In this document: one piece after another, positions 16,370 to 23,868 of the stretch
How the letters are laid out: every line of letters begins with the position of its first letter
Position numbering within the stretch: position 1 is the stretch's first letter
Translations under genes and position numbers: made by a program
NCBI RefSeq assembly: GCF_014204495.1
Contig: NZ_JACHLN010000006.1
Coordinates: forward strand, 1 to 39,970
Source: Sphingomonas kyeonggiensis
GTDB taxonomy: Bacteria; Pseudomonadota; Alphaproteobacteria; Sphingomonadales; Sphingomonadaceae
DNA length: 39,970 nucleotides
Direction: 5' to 3'
The notes under the pieces: generated by a model
Databases searched by the model: none
What the model saw: only the letters and a program-made list of their open reading frames with translations
Told to the model about the DNA's origin: nothing

Positions 16370-17344
16370 TCAATTACGCGACAGAAGAATCCGATTCTCC
16401 TGTGTTCTTTTCTTCAGGTCGAACAGCGCGGAGACCGCCGCGACGAACGAGTCCATGTCGCCGGTCTCGAAGCTGCCGTTGACCTTGGCCCCGGCCAGCG
16501 ACGGGTCCTCCAGTTCGATCCGGGTCCGGCTATAGCGGTTGGCCTCGGCGATCGCATTGGCGAGCGGTGTGGCATGGAAGACGAGCCGGCCGGTGGTCCA
16601 GCTGGTCGCCGCCTCGACATCGACATGGCTGACTGCCAGCGCGCCTGCCGGGCCGATCGTCGCGCATTCGCCAGCGGCCTTGAGCAATGTCGGGGGAACG
16701 CCGGCACCGGCATCGACCGAGACGCTGCCTTGCGTGAGCACGACCTGCACGGCTTCGTCGCTGCGGTGCACGTCGAACTGCGTCCCTGCGGCGCGGATCG
16801 CGGCCTTGCCGGCGCGGACCTCGAAAGGCCGCGCCGGATCATGCTTCACTTCGAAAAAGGCCTGTCCGCGCTCGAGCGTCACCCGGCGCCCGGTATCGCC
16901 GGCATCAACGTGGAGTCGGCTGTCGGTGTTGAGCCGGATCCTCGAGCCATCGCCCAGGCTGACCACCAGTTGCTCGCCGGTCGCGGTCCGATAGGCGCGC
17001 GCCATCGGCAGCAGCAGCCAGCTGGCCCCTGCCGCGACCGGTGCCAGGGCGGCGCCCGCCAGCACCACCCGGCGGCTCGGCCGCCAGCCGCGCGCTTCCG
17101 ATTCCATCCGCTCGAGCCGGGGCCGGGCGAGCGCGTCGCGCGCCGCCGCGGCGATGTCGGGATCGTCGCCGAGCGCGCGTGCCTGGCGCCATAAGCTCTC
17201 GACCTCGGCATAGCGTGCGGCATTGCCGGGTTTGCGGCGCCAGCGATAGAATTCCTCGAGCTCCTCGGTGGTGACCGAACGGTTGTTGAGCCGTGCCAGC
17301 CATTCGGCTGCCTGCTCGTCTGCGCGCTCCTCGTCCGTGCCCAT
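16370..17344 (-). CDS. FecR-family anti-sigma factor / sigma regulator
   Basis: 324 residues. The cytoplasmic N-terminal DUF4880-type domain contains AAEWLARLNN and FYRWRRKPGNAARYAEVESL. There is one membrane segment at about 93-113, then the periplasmic FecR domain (GEQLVVSLGDGSRIRLNTD, RRVTLERGQAFFEV, GTQFDVH) and a C-terminal STN-interacting part (ATPLANAIAEANRYSR). It should hold the adjacent ECF sigma factor and release or activate it when the receptor signals through its STN domain. The gene starts 13 bp after the sigma stop, so the two are co-transcribed; the receptor gene follows after 140 bp. Confidence 0.94.
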   Translation of the reverse strand: MGTDEERADEQAAEWLARLNNRSVTTEELEEFYRWRRKPGNAARYAEVESLWRQARALGDDPDIAAAARDALARPRLERMESEARGWRPSRRVVLAGAALAPVAAGASWLLLPMARAYRTATGEQLVVSLGDGSRIRLNTDSRLHVDAGDTGRRVTLERGQAFFEVKHDPARPFEVRAGKAAIRAAGTQFDVHRSDEAVQVVLTQGSVSVDAGAGVPPTLLKAAGECATIGPAGALAVSHVDVEAATSWTTGRLVFHATPLANAIAEANRYSRTRIELEDPSLAGAKVNGSFETGDMDSFVAAVSALFDLKKRTQENRILLSRN

Positions 17345-17357
17345 GACGTCCCGCCGT

Positions 17358-17891
17358 TTAGTCGCGCAGCCTGGCCGCGCACATCGCCAACGCTCGGGTC
17401 ATCCGCCATTCGACGGTCTTGACCGAGATGCCAGCATGGCTTGCGATCTCCTCATAGGTCAAACCGGTAAAGCGACTGAGTACGAACACGTCGCGATAAA
17501 TCGGCGGCAAGGCGAGGATCGCCTGCTTCATCTCGAGCGCCTCGTGCTGTTCGGGCAGGACCGAGGCGAGGCTCGCCTCGCCTTCCTCGTCGAGCGGCTC
17601 GGCCAGGCCGCCACGCACGACATTGCGGCGCATCTGGTCGCGTGCCAGGTTGACCGCGATCCTGAGCAGCAGCGCCTTGGGGTGGCGCGCCGCATCTTCC
17701 GGCGCATAGCGCCCCATGCGGACATAGGTCTCCTGGACAATGTCGTCGACATCGAGCGCGGTGGTGCGCAGCCGCCAGGCGAGCACGCGGTTCAGCCAGC
17801 CGGCGTGGCTGCGATAGAGATGTTCGAGCAGGCTTGCCTGCGCCGCCTCGGGCACCTCCGCGTCCTGCTTGTCCGGGCCTGGGCCGGCCAT
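17358..17891 (-). CDS. ECF (FecI-type) RNA polymerase sigma factor
   Basis: 177 residues. Region 2 spans about 25-92 (DVDDIVQETYVRMGRY, LLLRIAVNLARDQMRRN) and region 4 about 120-172 (LPPIYRDVFVLSRFTGLTYE, SVKTVEWRMTRAL). Region 3 is absent, as in ECF factors. I chose the ATG at 17891 because GGAGAGG lies 7 bp upstream and the protein starts just before region 2; the longer open frame (to 18314) adds low-complexity residues read from repeat DNA. It heads the sigma-FecR-receptor-S9 cluster and should direct transcription of the receptor and probably its own operon. I could not identify its promoter. Confidence 0.93.
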   Translation of the reverse strand: MAGPGPDKQDAEVPEAAQASLLEHLYRSHAGWLNRVLAWRLRTTALDVDDIVQETYVRMGRYAPEDAARHPKALLLRIAVNLARDQMRRNVVRGGLAEPLDEEGEASLASVLPEQHEALEMKQAILALPPIYRDVFVLSRFTGLTYEEIASHAGISVKTVEWRMTRALAMCAARLRD

Positions 17892-18027
17892 GGCATCCTC
17901 TCCCCAACGAGACAGGGGCGACGGCCATGCCGAAAATGGAAATCCCGGGCAGCCGCGGCGCGCGGTCATGAACCGGCACAGCGTTGCGGACCCGCGGGCA
18001 GCATTAGGCGCGCGGGTCTCGTCGATC

Positions 18028-18050
18028 TTGCACAGGGGTTTCCACGCCCC
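18028..18050 (+). repeat. TTGCACA/TTTCCA repeat, copy 1
   Basis: TTGCACAGGGGTTTCCACG followed by CCCC, plus orientation. It shares the core with the reverse-complemented copies at 18127 and 18285. Confidence 0.55.
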
Positions 18051-18126
18051 TGCCGCCGATGCGTCGGCGGCATGCCCATGCTGGCGCATTGGCGGACTCC
18101 TGGCAACTCGTGCCGGAAAGGGAAGG

Positions 18127-18163
18127 GGCCGGGTGTTGGAACCTCCTGTGCAAAAAGGCCCGC
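18127..18163 (-). repeat. TTGCACA/TTTCCA repeat, copy 2
   Basis: The minus strand reads CGGGCCTTTTTGCACAGGAG and then GTTCCAACACCCGG. It aligns over its full length with copy 3, with a few mismatches and small indels. Confidence 0.65.
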
Positions 18164-18235
18164 TTGTTGTGGCCGCCCCACGCCCTGCCGCATGTGCGGC
18201 GCCCCGGGCTCGAGGACGGTCCCTATTGGGCGGCA

Positions 18236-18267
18236 CCCGGCATCCCGGCCTAGGATGGGATGCCGGG
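18236..18267. repeat. Perfect 11-bp inverted repeat (stem-loop)
   Basis: CCCGGCATCCC (18236-18246) and GGGATGCCGGG (18257-18267) with a 10-nt spacer, located between repeat copies 2 and 3. No T tract follows on either strand. Possible regulatory hairpin in the sigma-factor leader, or a mobile-element end. Confidence 0.55.
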
Positions 18268-18284
18268 GGGCAGCAAGCCACAGA

Positions 18285-18321
18285 AGGGGTCGGGTGTTGG
18301 AAACCTTTGTGCAAAGGCCCG
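18285..18321 (-). repeat. TTGCACA/TTTCCA repeat, copy 3
   Basis: The minus strand reads GCGGGCCTTTGCACAAAGGT and then TTCCAACACCCGACC. It lies 394 bp upstream of the sigma start codon, in the same orientation as copy 2. Confidence 0.65.
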
Positions 18322-18345
18322 CTATTTAGGACTGACCCGCTGCCA

Positions 18346-18561
18346 TTACCCTGGCTCCTGGGAACGCCCCTGATTCACGGCACCCGACCGTGGGACCCTG
18401 CGCAATTCGGCGATGTGCGGCAAGCGCGACCTTGGCGCGTGCGGACCAGCCGACTCGCGCGCGAAAGCTGCCAGGGCCTTGGCAGCGTCATTCCGCGCCA
18501 ACGGAAAGATTTGCTGGGAGTGCGCCGAATTTTGGCGGGCGGTGCGCAGAAAGTTGCGCAT
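18346..18561 (-). CDS. Possible small protein upstream of the sigma factor
   Basis: A 71-residue open frame starting MRNFLRTARQNSAHSQQIF and ending AVNQGRSQEPG. The ATG has GGAGA 5-6 bp upstream, a good spacing. It reads toward the ECF sigma gene and ends about 450 bp before it. The protein is basic, with no membrane segment and no known domain. It does not show a lasso-precursor pattern (no Thr at the penultimate leader position followed by a Gly-led core with Asp/Glu at 7-9). Many overlapping frames are open here, so it may not be translated. Confidence 0.3.
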   Translation of the reverse strand: MRNFLRTARQNSAHSQQIFPLARNDAAKALAAFARESAGPHAPRSRLPHIAELRRVPRSGAVNQGRSQEPG

Positions 18562-18660
18562 CGTATCTCCGCTCCGAGTCGCGCACGGGCCGCGGCGCGA
18601 CAAGCCCGCTGCCGCATGCTGCGTTCGCCCGCTTGAGGATGGCGACGGGCAAGCATCGCG

Positions 18661-19468
18661 ATGTCTTCGGCTATGGGTGAGGATTGGCGTGACGCCGAGA
18701 GCTATCGGCCGCTGCTTGCGCTTGATCGCCATGGCTTCGCCTGGGAGTTCCTGCGCCGCAATCCCGCCTATCGCGCCGAAAGCGCCGCGCCCTCGGTTCT
18801 GTCGCGATCTCGCCTTGGTGGGAGCCTTGAGCATTTGCACGCGCCGGCGGGAGGTGCGGCGCGCTGGGGGCTGTGGTTTCCAGGAGGCGCCCGAATGCGA
18901 TGCGCTCCATGCGCGGATACTCTGGCGCGCCGAGCATGATCGCGGTGTCGTCACCGTGGATGCGATCCCGGCGGAGCAGGGGAAGGACAGCCTCGATATT
19001 CGCCGTGTCGGTGTCGATGTGCTGTTGCTGTCGCCCGATGGTGGATCCCGCCAACTGCTGCTCAGCGATGGCCCGCGCCATATCCACCTCGCGTTGCGCG
19101 AGGGCAGCTTGCTCCATGGTCCGGTCCGGTTGCGTTACGCATTGGAGGGGCTAGTGGATATCGAGCCCAAGCTGCTCACCGTGCGACGCTTGGCGGGGCT
19201 TTGGCGCCTTGGGCGAATGCCGGCCGAACTGTTCCCGCGCGATCCCCGTGCCCGGCGCTGGATCGAGATGCTGCGCGCGCTTGACGCATTGCGGGACGGC
19301 GCCAGTCAGCGTGACATCGCCGCCGCGCTGTTCGGGGCCGCGGCCGTGCGCCGCGATTGGCGGGCAGCTTCCGACTATCTGCGTCTGCGTATCCAACGCC
19401 TGGCGCGAAACGGCGAGGCTATGTTGGATGGTGGCTATCTTCGATTGGTAGCCGCGCGTGTCGGTTGA
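18661..19468 (+). pseudogene. DUF6499/DUF2285-type protein, frameshifted
   Basis: The N-terminal part (GEDWRDAESYRPLLALDR, FAWEFLRRNPAYRAES) is the DUF6499-like segment. The C-terminal part, in another frame, is DUF2285 (LLLSPDGGSRQLLLSDG, LRYALEGLVDI, RRLAGLWRLGRMP, and a helix-turn-helix-like end YLRLRIQRLARNG). The frames join cleanly if one G is removed from the five-G run near 18867-18871, giving ARWGCGFQEAPECDALHARI. Genes of this family usually sit near conjugation, replication or integrase genes of alphaproteobacterial integrative elements and plasmids. A one-base insertion in a homopolymer is either a true inactivating mutation or a base-calling error. Start is either 18661 or 18673; neither has a strong ribosome site. 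Confidence 0.75.
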
Positions 19469-19641
19469 GTGCTGTTTTGAGCTGGAGGACCGCGGTTGGC
19501 GCGTTGGGCGCCCGTCTGACGTCGGTCGGACATCCAGCGCGCCTGCGGCACAGCCACGGCAGTCGCCAGCGCAGGTGACTTCGGCCGCAGGCGACGCTAT
19601 CCCGACACGCATGAGGGGAACGGCGCCAGACGGCCCTGCGC

Positions 19642-19860
19642 ATGCGAGAGGACGGCGCAACATTCCAGGCGATCGGCGAGGCCCTGGGCGTCAGCCCCAG
19701 CGGGGCGAACGTGATCTATCAATGCGCGCTGGAGGTGCAGGCGGAAGAGGCGACCGGGATGGGCGTGCGGGCGATCAGGATCCTGTGGCACTATCGAGGC
19801 GATCTGCACGAGCTCGCTCCTTCGCCGCGCGAGACCCTCGTGGCGCGTGCACGCTGCTGA
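19642..19860 (+). CDS. Small helix-turn-helix-like protein or remnant
   Basis: 72 residues; the first 30 (MREDGATFQAIGEALGVSPS) look like a sigma-region-4 or resolvase-type helix-turn-helix. The remainder (MGVRAIRILWHYRGDLHELA) is not recognised. The protein-like sequence extends upstream (RRQTALR) until an in-frame TGA, so the N-terminus may have been lost. It lies about 170 bp after the frameshifted DUF2285 gene, in the same direction, and may be part of the same decayed mobile element. Confidence 0.35.
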   Translation: MREDGATFQAIGEALGVSPSGANVIYQCALEVQAEEATGMGVRAIRILWHYRGDLHELAPSPRETLVARARC

Positions 19861-19953
19861 TCCAGGAGCCGAATTGCCTCCGCCGGCACGCGTGCCAAAT
19901 CATCGCCTGGCTCAACGCCGGAAACCGTGAGAAGCTCTAGGTCGCAGACCCCT

Positions 19954-19992
19954 AAAAGCCGTCAGTCGGCAAACGCCCCAGTCCCGGTCAGT
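19954..19992 (-). repeat. Dispersed intergenic repeat, copy 3
   Basis: The minus strand reads ACTGACCGGGACTGGGGCGT and then TTGCCGACTGACGGCTTTT. A well-preserved copy between the HTH remnant and the glucokinase-like gene. Confidence 0.6.
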
Positions 19993-20056
19993 TCTCACTT
20001 GGGACGAAAGCCATCGTCCTCCAGCATAGAGCCGGGGTGATAAGCGAGATCAGCGT

Positions 20057-21043
20057 CTAGTGGATCAGCAGCGCCTGCGCCGCGCCGCGCAGCTCGGCAT
20101 GTTCGAGCGATACGATCACACGAGGCACTTCGCGGAGTTGGCGCTGCCAAGGGCTTGGTACGACGAAGTACCGGGCTGCATCCGGACTTCGGATTTCCGA
20201 GCGCAGTGCCCGGGCGAGGCTTCCAGTGATCATCACACCGTTCCATGCACCATAAGCGAGGGCCATATTGCCAGCGAAATACCAGAGCGCACGGGCGAAC
20301 AGCGCTGCGGCGCGGCTCGCATGTGGATCGTGTTGCGTCACGAGATGCATCACTCCCTTGGTATCGTTCGCACGCGCAGTCGCCCCTTCACTCCCGACCA
20401 CCATGCGATAGAGCGCTAGAAGACCGCGCGTCGAGAGCAGGTCCTCGGCGGTCACAGGCTCTTTGGCGCGCCACCCGTCGAGAAGCGGGTCGAGTTCGGC
20501 GAGTCCCGCCATGAAGTGGCAGTGACCACCCTCAGTGGGCAGCACGTTGATTCGGCCCTGCTCGTCGCGCACGATTACTGCGATACCCAGCCCGCTACCG
20601 ACCCCGATAAGGCAGCGCGTACCCGGTTCCTCGGTGCTGAGCGGTGCGCCTGCCATCGCTTCAATGCGCGCATCGCTATCGGGCGCACTCAGAGCCCAGG
20701 CATTGGCCGCGAAATCATTAAGGATGAGCGGCGGGGCCTGCAGCATTGCGGTGAGGCCGGATCGCGAGAGAAACCAGCGACTGTTGGGCACCGAAATCGT
20801 GTCGCCCACAGCCGCACCCGATATCGCGATCGCGCAGCGGCGTGGCAGCTCGTCCAGTGCGCAACTCCGGCTGAAGCTACTGAACGCGCCCGATATGCTC
20901 GACTGTTCGTGTGACTCGAATATGCGGATCGTCTCGCGACGCAGGCGGCCGTCGCCATCGGTGAGACCGAGGCGCATCGCATTGTGGCCGACATCGGCGA
21001 TCAAGGCGAGTTTTGAGGTTTCAGCTTGAGGTGCGGAGTGCAT
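20057..21043 (-). CDS. Glucokinase-family protein with altered ATP-binding motif
   Basis: 328 residues. Glucokinase (Glk, ASKHA fold) features are in order: VPNSRWFLSRSGL (85-97), LILNDFAANAWAL (106-118) with the catalytic-type Asp110, the GVGSGLGIA adenosine segment (147-155), LPTEGGHCHF (168-177) and LLSTRGLLALYRM. The N-terminal phosphate-binding loop, normally D-[IL]-GGTNAR, is changed to ADVGHNAMRL (residues 16-25), so the canonical glycine/threonine pair is missing. It may be a divergent sugar kinase or a non-catalytic regulator. The start at 21043 is supported by AAGGAA 7 bp upstream. No other sugar gene adjoins it; the GH43/esterase unit is 16 kb away. Confidence 0.82.
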   Translation of the reverse strand: MHSAPQAETSKLALIADVGHNAMRLGLTDGDGRLRRETIRIFESHEQSSISGAFSSFSRSCALDELPRRCAIAISGAAVGDTISVPNSRWFLSRSGLTAMLQAPPLILNDFAANAWALSAPDSDARIEAMAGAPLSTEEPGTRCLIGVGSGLGIAVIVRDEQGRINVLPTEGGHCHFMAGLAELDPLLDGWRAKEPVTAEDLLSTRGLLALYRMVVGSEGATARANDTKGVMHLVTQHDPHASRAAALFARALWYFAGNMALAYGAWNGVMITGSLARALRSEIRSPDAARYFVVPSPWQRQLREVPRVIVSLEHAELRGAAQALLIH

Positions 21044-21562
21044 ACAGGTTCCTTCAGCCCGAAATTGCAACCGCCATCCCTTTAACAATGTAAATCAGGG
21101 GCTCCGGCAAGAGCCTTTCCGTAGCCTTGCGGAGGTAAGTCCATCGTGAGCCAGGGGGATGGAGGAGTAGGTAAACGAGATTTCTCGTTCCTAAGCGGTT
21201 ACTAGCTCTTCGGGCGCGTCATGCCGTTGCCGCTACGATATACATAGCCTTGGTGTAGTCCTGGAGGAGCTTGTTCATGTCAAAGCCGGCCTCGGTCACC
21301 AGCCCTGGATTGGACGTCGGAAGGCAATGCCACCGCATACCCGGTGTCAGCAAATGACGATCGGCTAGGCGGCTTCTTTTGACGCATGAGGGTGCGTTCA
21401 GGCCCGTAGACCATCGATCACTGCGCGATCCTCTCAGGCAACTATTCTCACTTCCGGACGACATATTCGTGCCCGCCGTGCTCCACGCCGATTTTCGTAG
21501 GGGTTGCAGTTGCGCTTCAAATGCCACTTGTCATTGTTTATCTAAGTGACAAGGAGATTGTC
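21044..21562. other. Spacer without a convincing gene
   Basis: About 520 bp. A minus-strand open frame (21219-21527) has no ribosome site or recognisable domain. Base composition becomes less GC-rich toward 21500, just before the orphan gene at 21563. Confidence 0.5.
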
Positions 21563-22027
21563 ATGCAATCGGCAGAGGAAACAAAAAATGCCCATAGTGG
21601 GTTGTTCGTGTATGTCATTCCTCCAATAGATCTTTGGTTTGGCTGGAAGAATCTCGCCAAAGTCCGCGCGGATGGGCATTTCCCAGAGGAGGGAATAAGT
21701 TCTATCCGGCACAGCCAGAGGAAGAAGTCCTGGCGCAAGGAAACCGATCGCCTATTTTTCGAGGGACGGAAATGGGCTCAACAAAATCTCGAATATGCAG
21801 GTGACATCGAGCGCGGGCCATTTTTGAGTTTTCTGCCAGGGAAGGAAGAGATCATACCGCTCGTCGCCTGGGAAAGTGCCGATCGAGAATTGGTGTTTGT
21901 GGCCTCTCCGGTTCCCCTTCCTCATCTGGACGAGCTACAGCAAGAGGTCGCGGAAATTCGCGCGGCCCCGCCAGCCCGGAAGGACAACGGCCCATTCGGC
22001 CGGTCACCTTTTTCCCGCGAGGAATAA
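21563..22027 (+). CDS. Hypothetical cytoplasmic protein
   Basis: 154 residues starting MQSAEETKNAHSGLFVYVIP. The start is fixed by AAGGAG 7 bp upstream. The body has the look of a small alpha/beta domain: aromatic-rich IDLWFGWKNLAKV, a basic stretch HSQRKKSWRKE, then FLSFLPGKEEIIPLVAWES, and a charged, proline-containing tail. I do not recognise it. Its codons are less GC-rich than those of the neighbours, which suggests acquisition by transfer. It stands alone with about 520 bp of empty DNA on each side. Confidence 0.7.
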   Translation: MQSAEETKNAHSGLFVYVIPPIDLWFGWKNLAKVRADGHFPEEGISSIRHSQRKKSWRKETDRLFFEGRKWAQQNLEYAGDIERGPFLSFLPGKEEIIPLVAWESADRELVFVASPVPLPHLDELQQEVAEIRAAPPARKDNGPFGRSPFSREE

Positions 22028-22548
22028 CGCTCCTGCGGCCGGGAGGCATGTGGGAAGGAAAGCGTCGGATTGCTCCAGCGTCAGCACTTCGACAGGGCAG
22101 ACGGCATTCGACTTTCGCGCTGATAAGCGCGCCCGTGAAGGTCAACGACCTGGCAAAGTGCCTACCCTTCGCTATTTCAGACTCCGCAGCCGACTCGCTC
22201 TCGCCAGGTAGGCTGTCACTCCCGGTGGCGGGTGATTGAGCTTTGGATTGCCGCCAACCGGAGACCAGCTATGTTTCGCGCTACGCGTGGCTCCGGCAAT
22301 GGATGGAGGCGCAGCGTGCTTGGCTGGTCGAAGCACCACGAGGTGAACTGGCGTGGGTGAATGCGGCATTGTGTTGTCTGCCGTTGCCGATCAACTTACC
22401 GAACCGGGATCTTGGCAGATCTTGCCGATTTGCCCCCAATTCCTCCAGAGGGCTGCCGATTGGCGCTTCCTTTCGCGGATCATTCCGGGCCTGCCGGTGA
22501 CAGGTTCGCGTGAACGCACCGGGGGAAAATGAATCTCCGGGTGGTTGG
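22028..22548. other. Spacer without a convincing gene
   Basis: About 520 bp between the orphan gene and the FIST-like gene. Short open frames are present on both strands, but none has a start site or a recognisable domain. Confidence 0.5.
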
Positions 22549-23547
22549 TCACTTATGCTCAGCCGGAACGTCTCGAAGCGAAAGACAGGATAGCGTTTGG
22601 TTCAGCAGGATGTAAGCAAATTCGCCGAAGGTGACGGGACCAACGAAACCACCCGTCGAACACCCCTCAAGTTCGGCGTATAGATAGTTGAGGATGCAGT
22701 TGCAGGATAGCATGCCTGCCGCACTCCTACCTTTTGCCGCATCCACATAGGCCAGCGCATAGTCTGCGACCGGACGAGCCAGGCGATAAATCACGCCTGG
22801 CACCACTGGTGCGTAGAAACGGACCCGACCGTTATCAGCATCGACCGCCTGGAACGAGACGTTGATCATCGCTCCGGCATAGTCGGCGACGAGCGGCAGC
22901 CTGGTATCGAGGCCCTGTTCCTCGATATGGCGCGCCAGATTGGTAGGCCTGCCGTCGACGAGACACTCCGCTACTTCGAAGCCACCTTCGGCAAAGCTGA
23001 ACTCGCTGCCAACGCCGACGGTGAATAGATTGACGATGTCGAGATCGACTTCAATTGTTTCAGGTAGTTCGACCCACAAGGCCGCGAGACCATCATGCGA
23101 GAAGGTGCCCGCCGCGCCGTCAAACACCTTGGGCATCTCGGTGTCAACTCTGTCCAGGCGAACGCCGGCAACGCAGCCGAAAACCGGCTGATCGTAGAGG
23201 CCGGGAAGGCCGGGACCCTCAACGGCGTAGCGCTGCAGCGCGCCGCTGAACGCCGGCGCCATGACGCAGGTGAAACCATGATCGTAGCGGCGCTCCACCA
23301 GCCCAGAGAGTTGGTCGCTCGACAGGATAGCGGTGCGAACATCCATGGCTTCGTCAAAACAGGTGCAGAAGAGCCTGTCCTCTCGTGAAACCCCACCATC
23401 CTCCAAGATGAAATAGGCGGTTGTGCCGCCTATCCATTTCCCACGCGGCAGTTGGCGCAGCAGGGCTTCGGGACCCGAGATGAAGAGCGTGGCACCGGAA
23501 GTAATCATGGCCCCCACGGCTTCGACGGTCAGAAACGCATTCTTCAT
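22549..23547 (-). CDS. FIST-like (DUF6976-type) signalling protein
   Basis: 332 residues. The pattern resembles FIST-type ligand-sensing proteins: an N-terminal GPEALLRQLPRGKWIGGTTA, a middle FAEGGFEVAECLVDGRPTNL, and a C-terminal SCNCILNYLYAELEG plus GPVTFGEFAYILLNQT. I believe it corresponds to DUF6976, from memory. FIST proteins bind small ligands and often work with histidine kinases or chemoreceptors. That fits the position here: 3 bp after the small gene at 23551 and downstream of an MCP and a CheY-like regulator in the same direction. No membrane segment or export signal is present, so it should be cytoplasmic. Confidence 0.75.
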   Translation of the reverse strand: MKNAFLTVEAVGAMITSGATLFISGPEALLRQLPRGKWIGGTTAYFILEDGGVSREDRLFCTCFDEAMDVRTAILSSDQLSGLVERRYDHGFTCVMAPAFSGALQRYAVEGPGLPGLYDQPVFGCVAGVRLDRVDTEMPKVFDGAAGTFSHDGLAALWVELPETIEVDLDIVNLFTVGVGSEFSFAEGGFEVAECLVDGRPTNLARHIEEQGLDTRLPLVADYAGAMINVSFQAVDADNGRVRFYAPVVPGVIYRLARPVADYALAYVDAAKGRSAAGMLSCNCILNYLYAELEGCSTGGFVGPVTFGEFAYILLNQTLSCLSLRDVPAEHK

Positions 23548-23550
23548 GGA

Positions 23551-23784
23551 TCAGGCACCCATAATCGCGGAAAGATCGCGATGCGCAAACTTGTTTTTCA
23601 CGAAGAATCTGTGCAATTCTAGGGCGGCGTTCAGCAAATTTGTCTCCTGGTTGCTTACGGAAATACGCAGGCGGGTGATGAGTAGCCTTGTTGCAAGCGT
23701 GCTGATATCCGGGTTCGAGGTGCCGGCCACTATCCGGCTCCAGAGGATATTGTTGGCGGGAGGTATATCCACTTCACGCTCCAC
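23551..23784 (-). CDS. Small conserved hypothetical protein next to the FIST-like gene
   Basis: 77 residues beginning with a GTG codon (MEREVDIPPANNILWSRIV). Mostly helical, with a repeated leucine/isoleucine pattern (LATRLLITRLRISVSNQETN) and a C-terminal LHRFFVKNKF. No known domain. The stop lies 3 bp before the FIST-like start, so the two are translated from one message. The MCP gene ends 84 bp upstream. It may be a partner or adaptor of the FIST-like protein. Confidence 0.65.
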   Translation of the reverse strand: MEREVDIPPANNILWSRIVAGTSNPDISTLATRLLITRLRISVSNQETNLLNAALELHRFFVKNKFAHRDLSAIMGA

Positions 23785-23868
23785 AATGATCGGCTTGCCG
23801 CTCGGCTAAATCACGAACCAGTGGCAGGCTGGAGGGATACTTCGAGCGTCACTAAACCGGATCGCTCG

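Larger units (their letters stand above)
17892..18345. other. Repeat-rich leader region upstream of the sigma factor
   Basis: About 450 bp with no convincing gene. It contains three copies of a TTGCACAnnGGnTTCCAAC-type repeat (18028, 18127, 18285) and an 11-bp perfect hairpin at 18236-18267. Open frames across it exist in most phases because GC is high. Confidence 0.6.

Noticed and set aside
17358..18314. Longer 318-residue version of the sigma factor
   Set aside because: The extra N-terminus is low-complexity and is read from the repeat units at 18028-18321; the ATG at 17891 has a strong ribosome site directly before region 2.
18346..18561. Lasso-peptide precursor for the S9/TonB cluster
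   Set aside because: No Thr-x leader end and no core starting with Gly and having Asp/Glu at position 7-9; no lasso protease or cyclase genes in the window. It is kept only as a possible small protein.
18413..19468. A 351-residue frame as the complete DUF2285 gene
   Set aside because: Its first 150 residues have no family features, whereas the true N-terminal segment (DUF6499-like) is in another frame from 18661, so this is half of a frameshifted gene.
21219..21527. Minus-strand 102-codon frame
   Set aside because: No ribosome site, no domain, composition typical of non-coding DNA; not reported as a gene.
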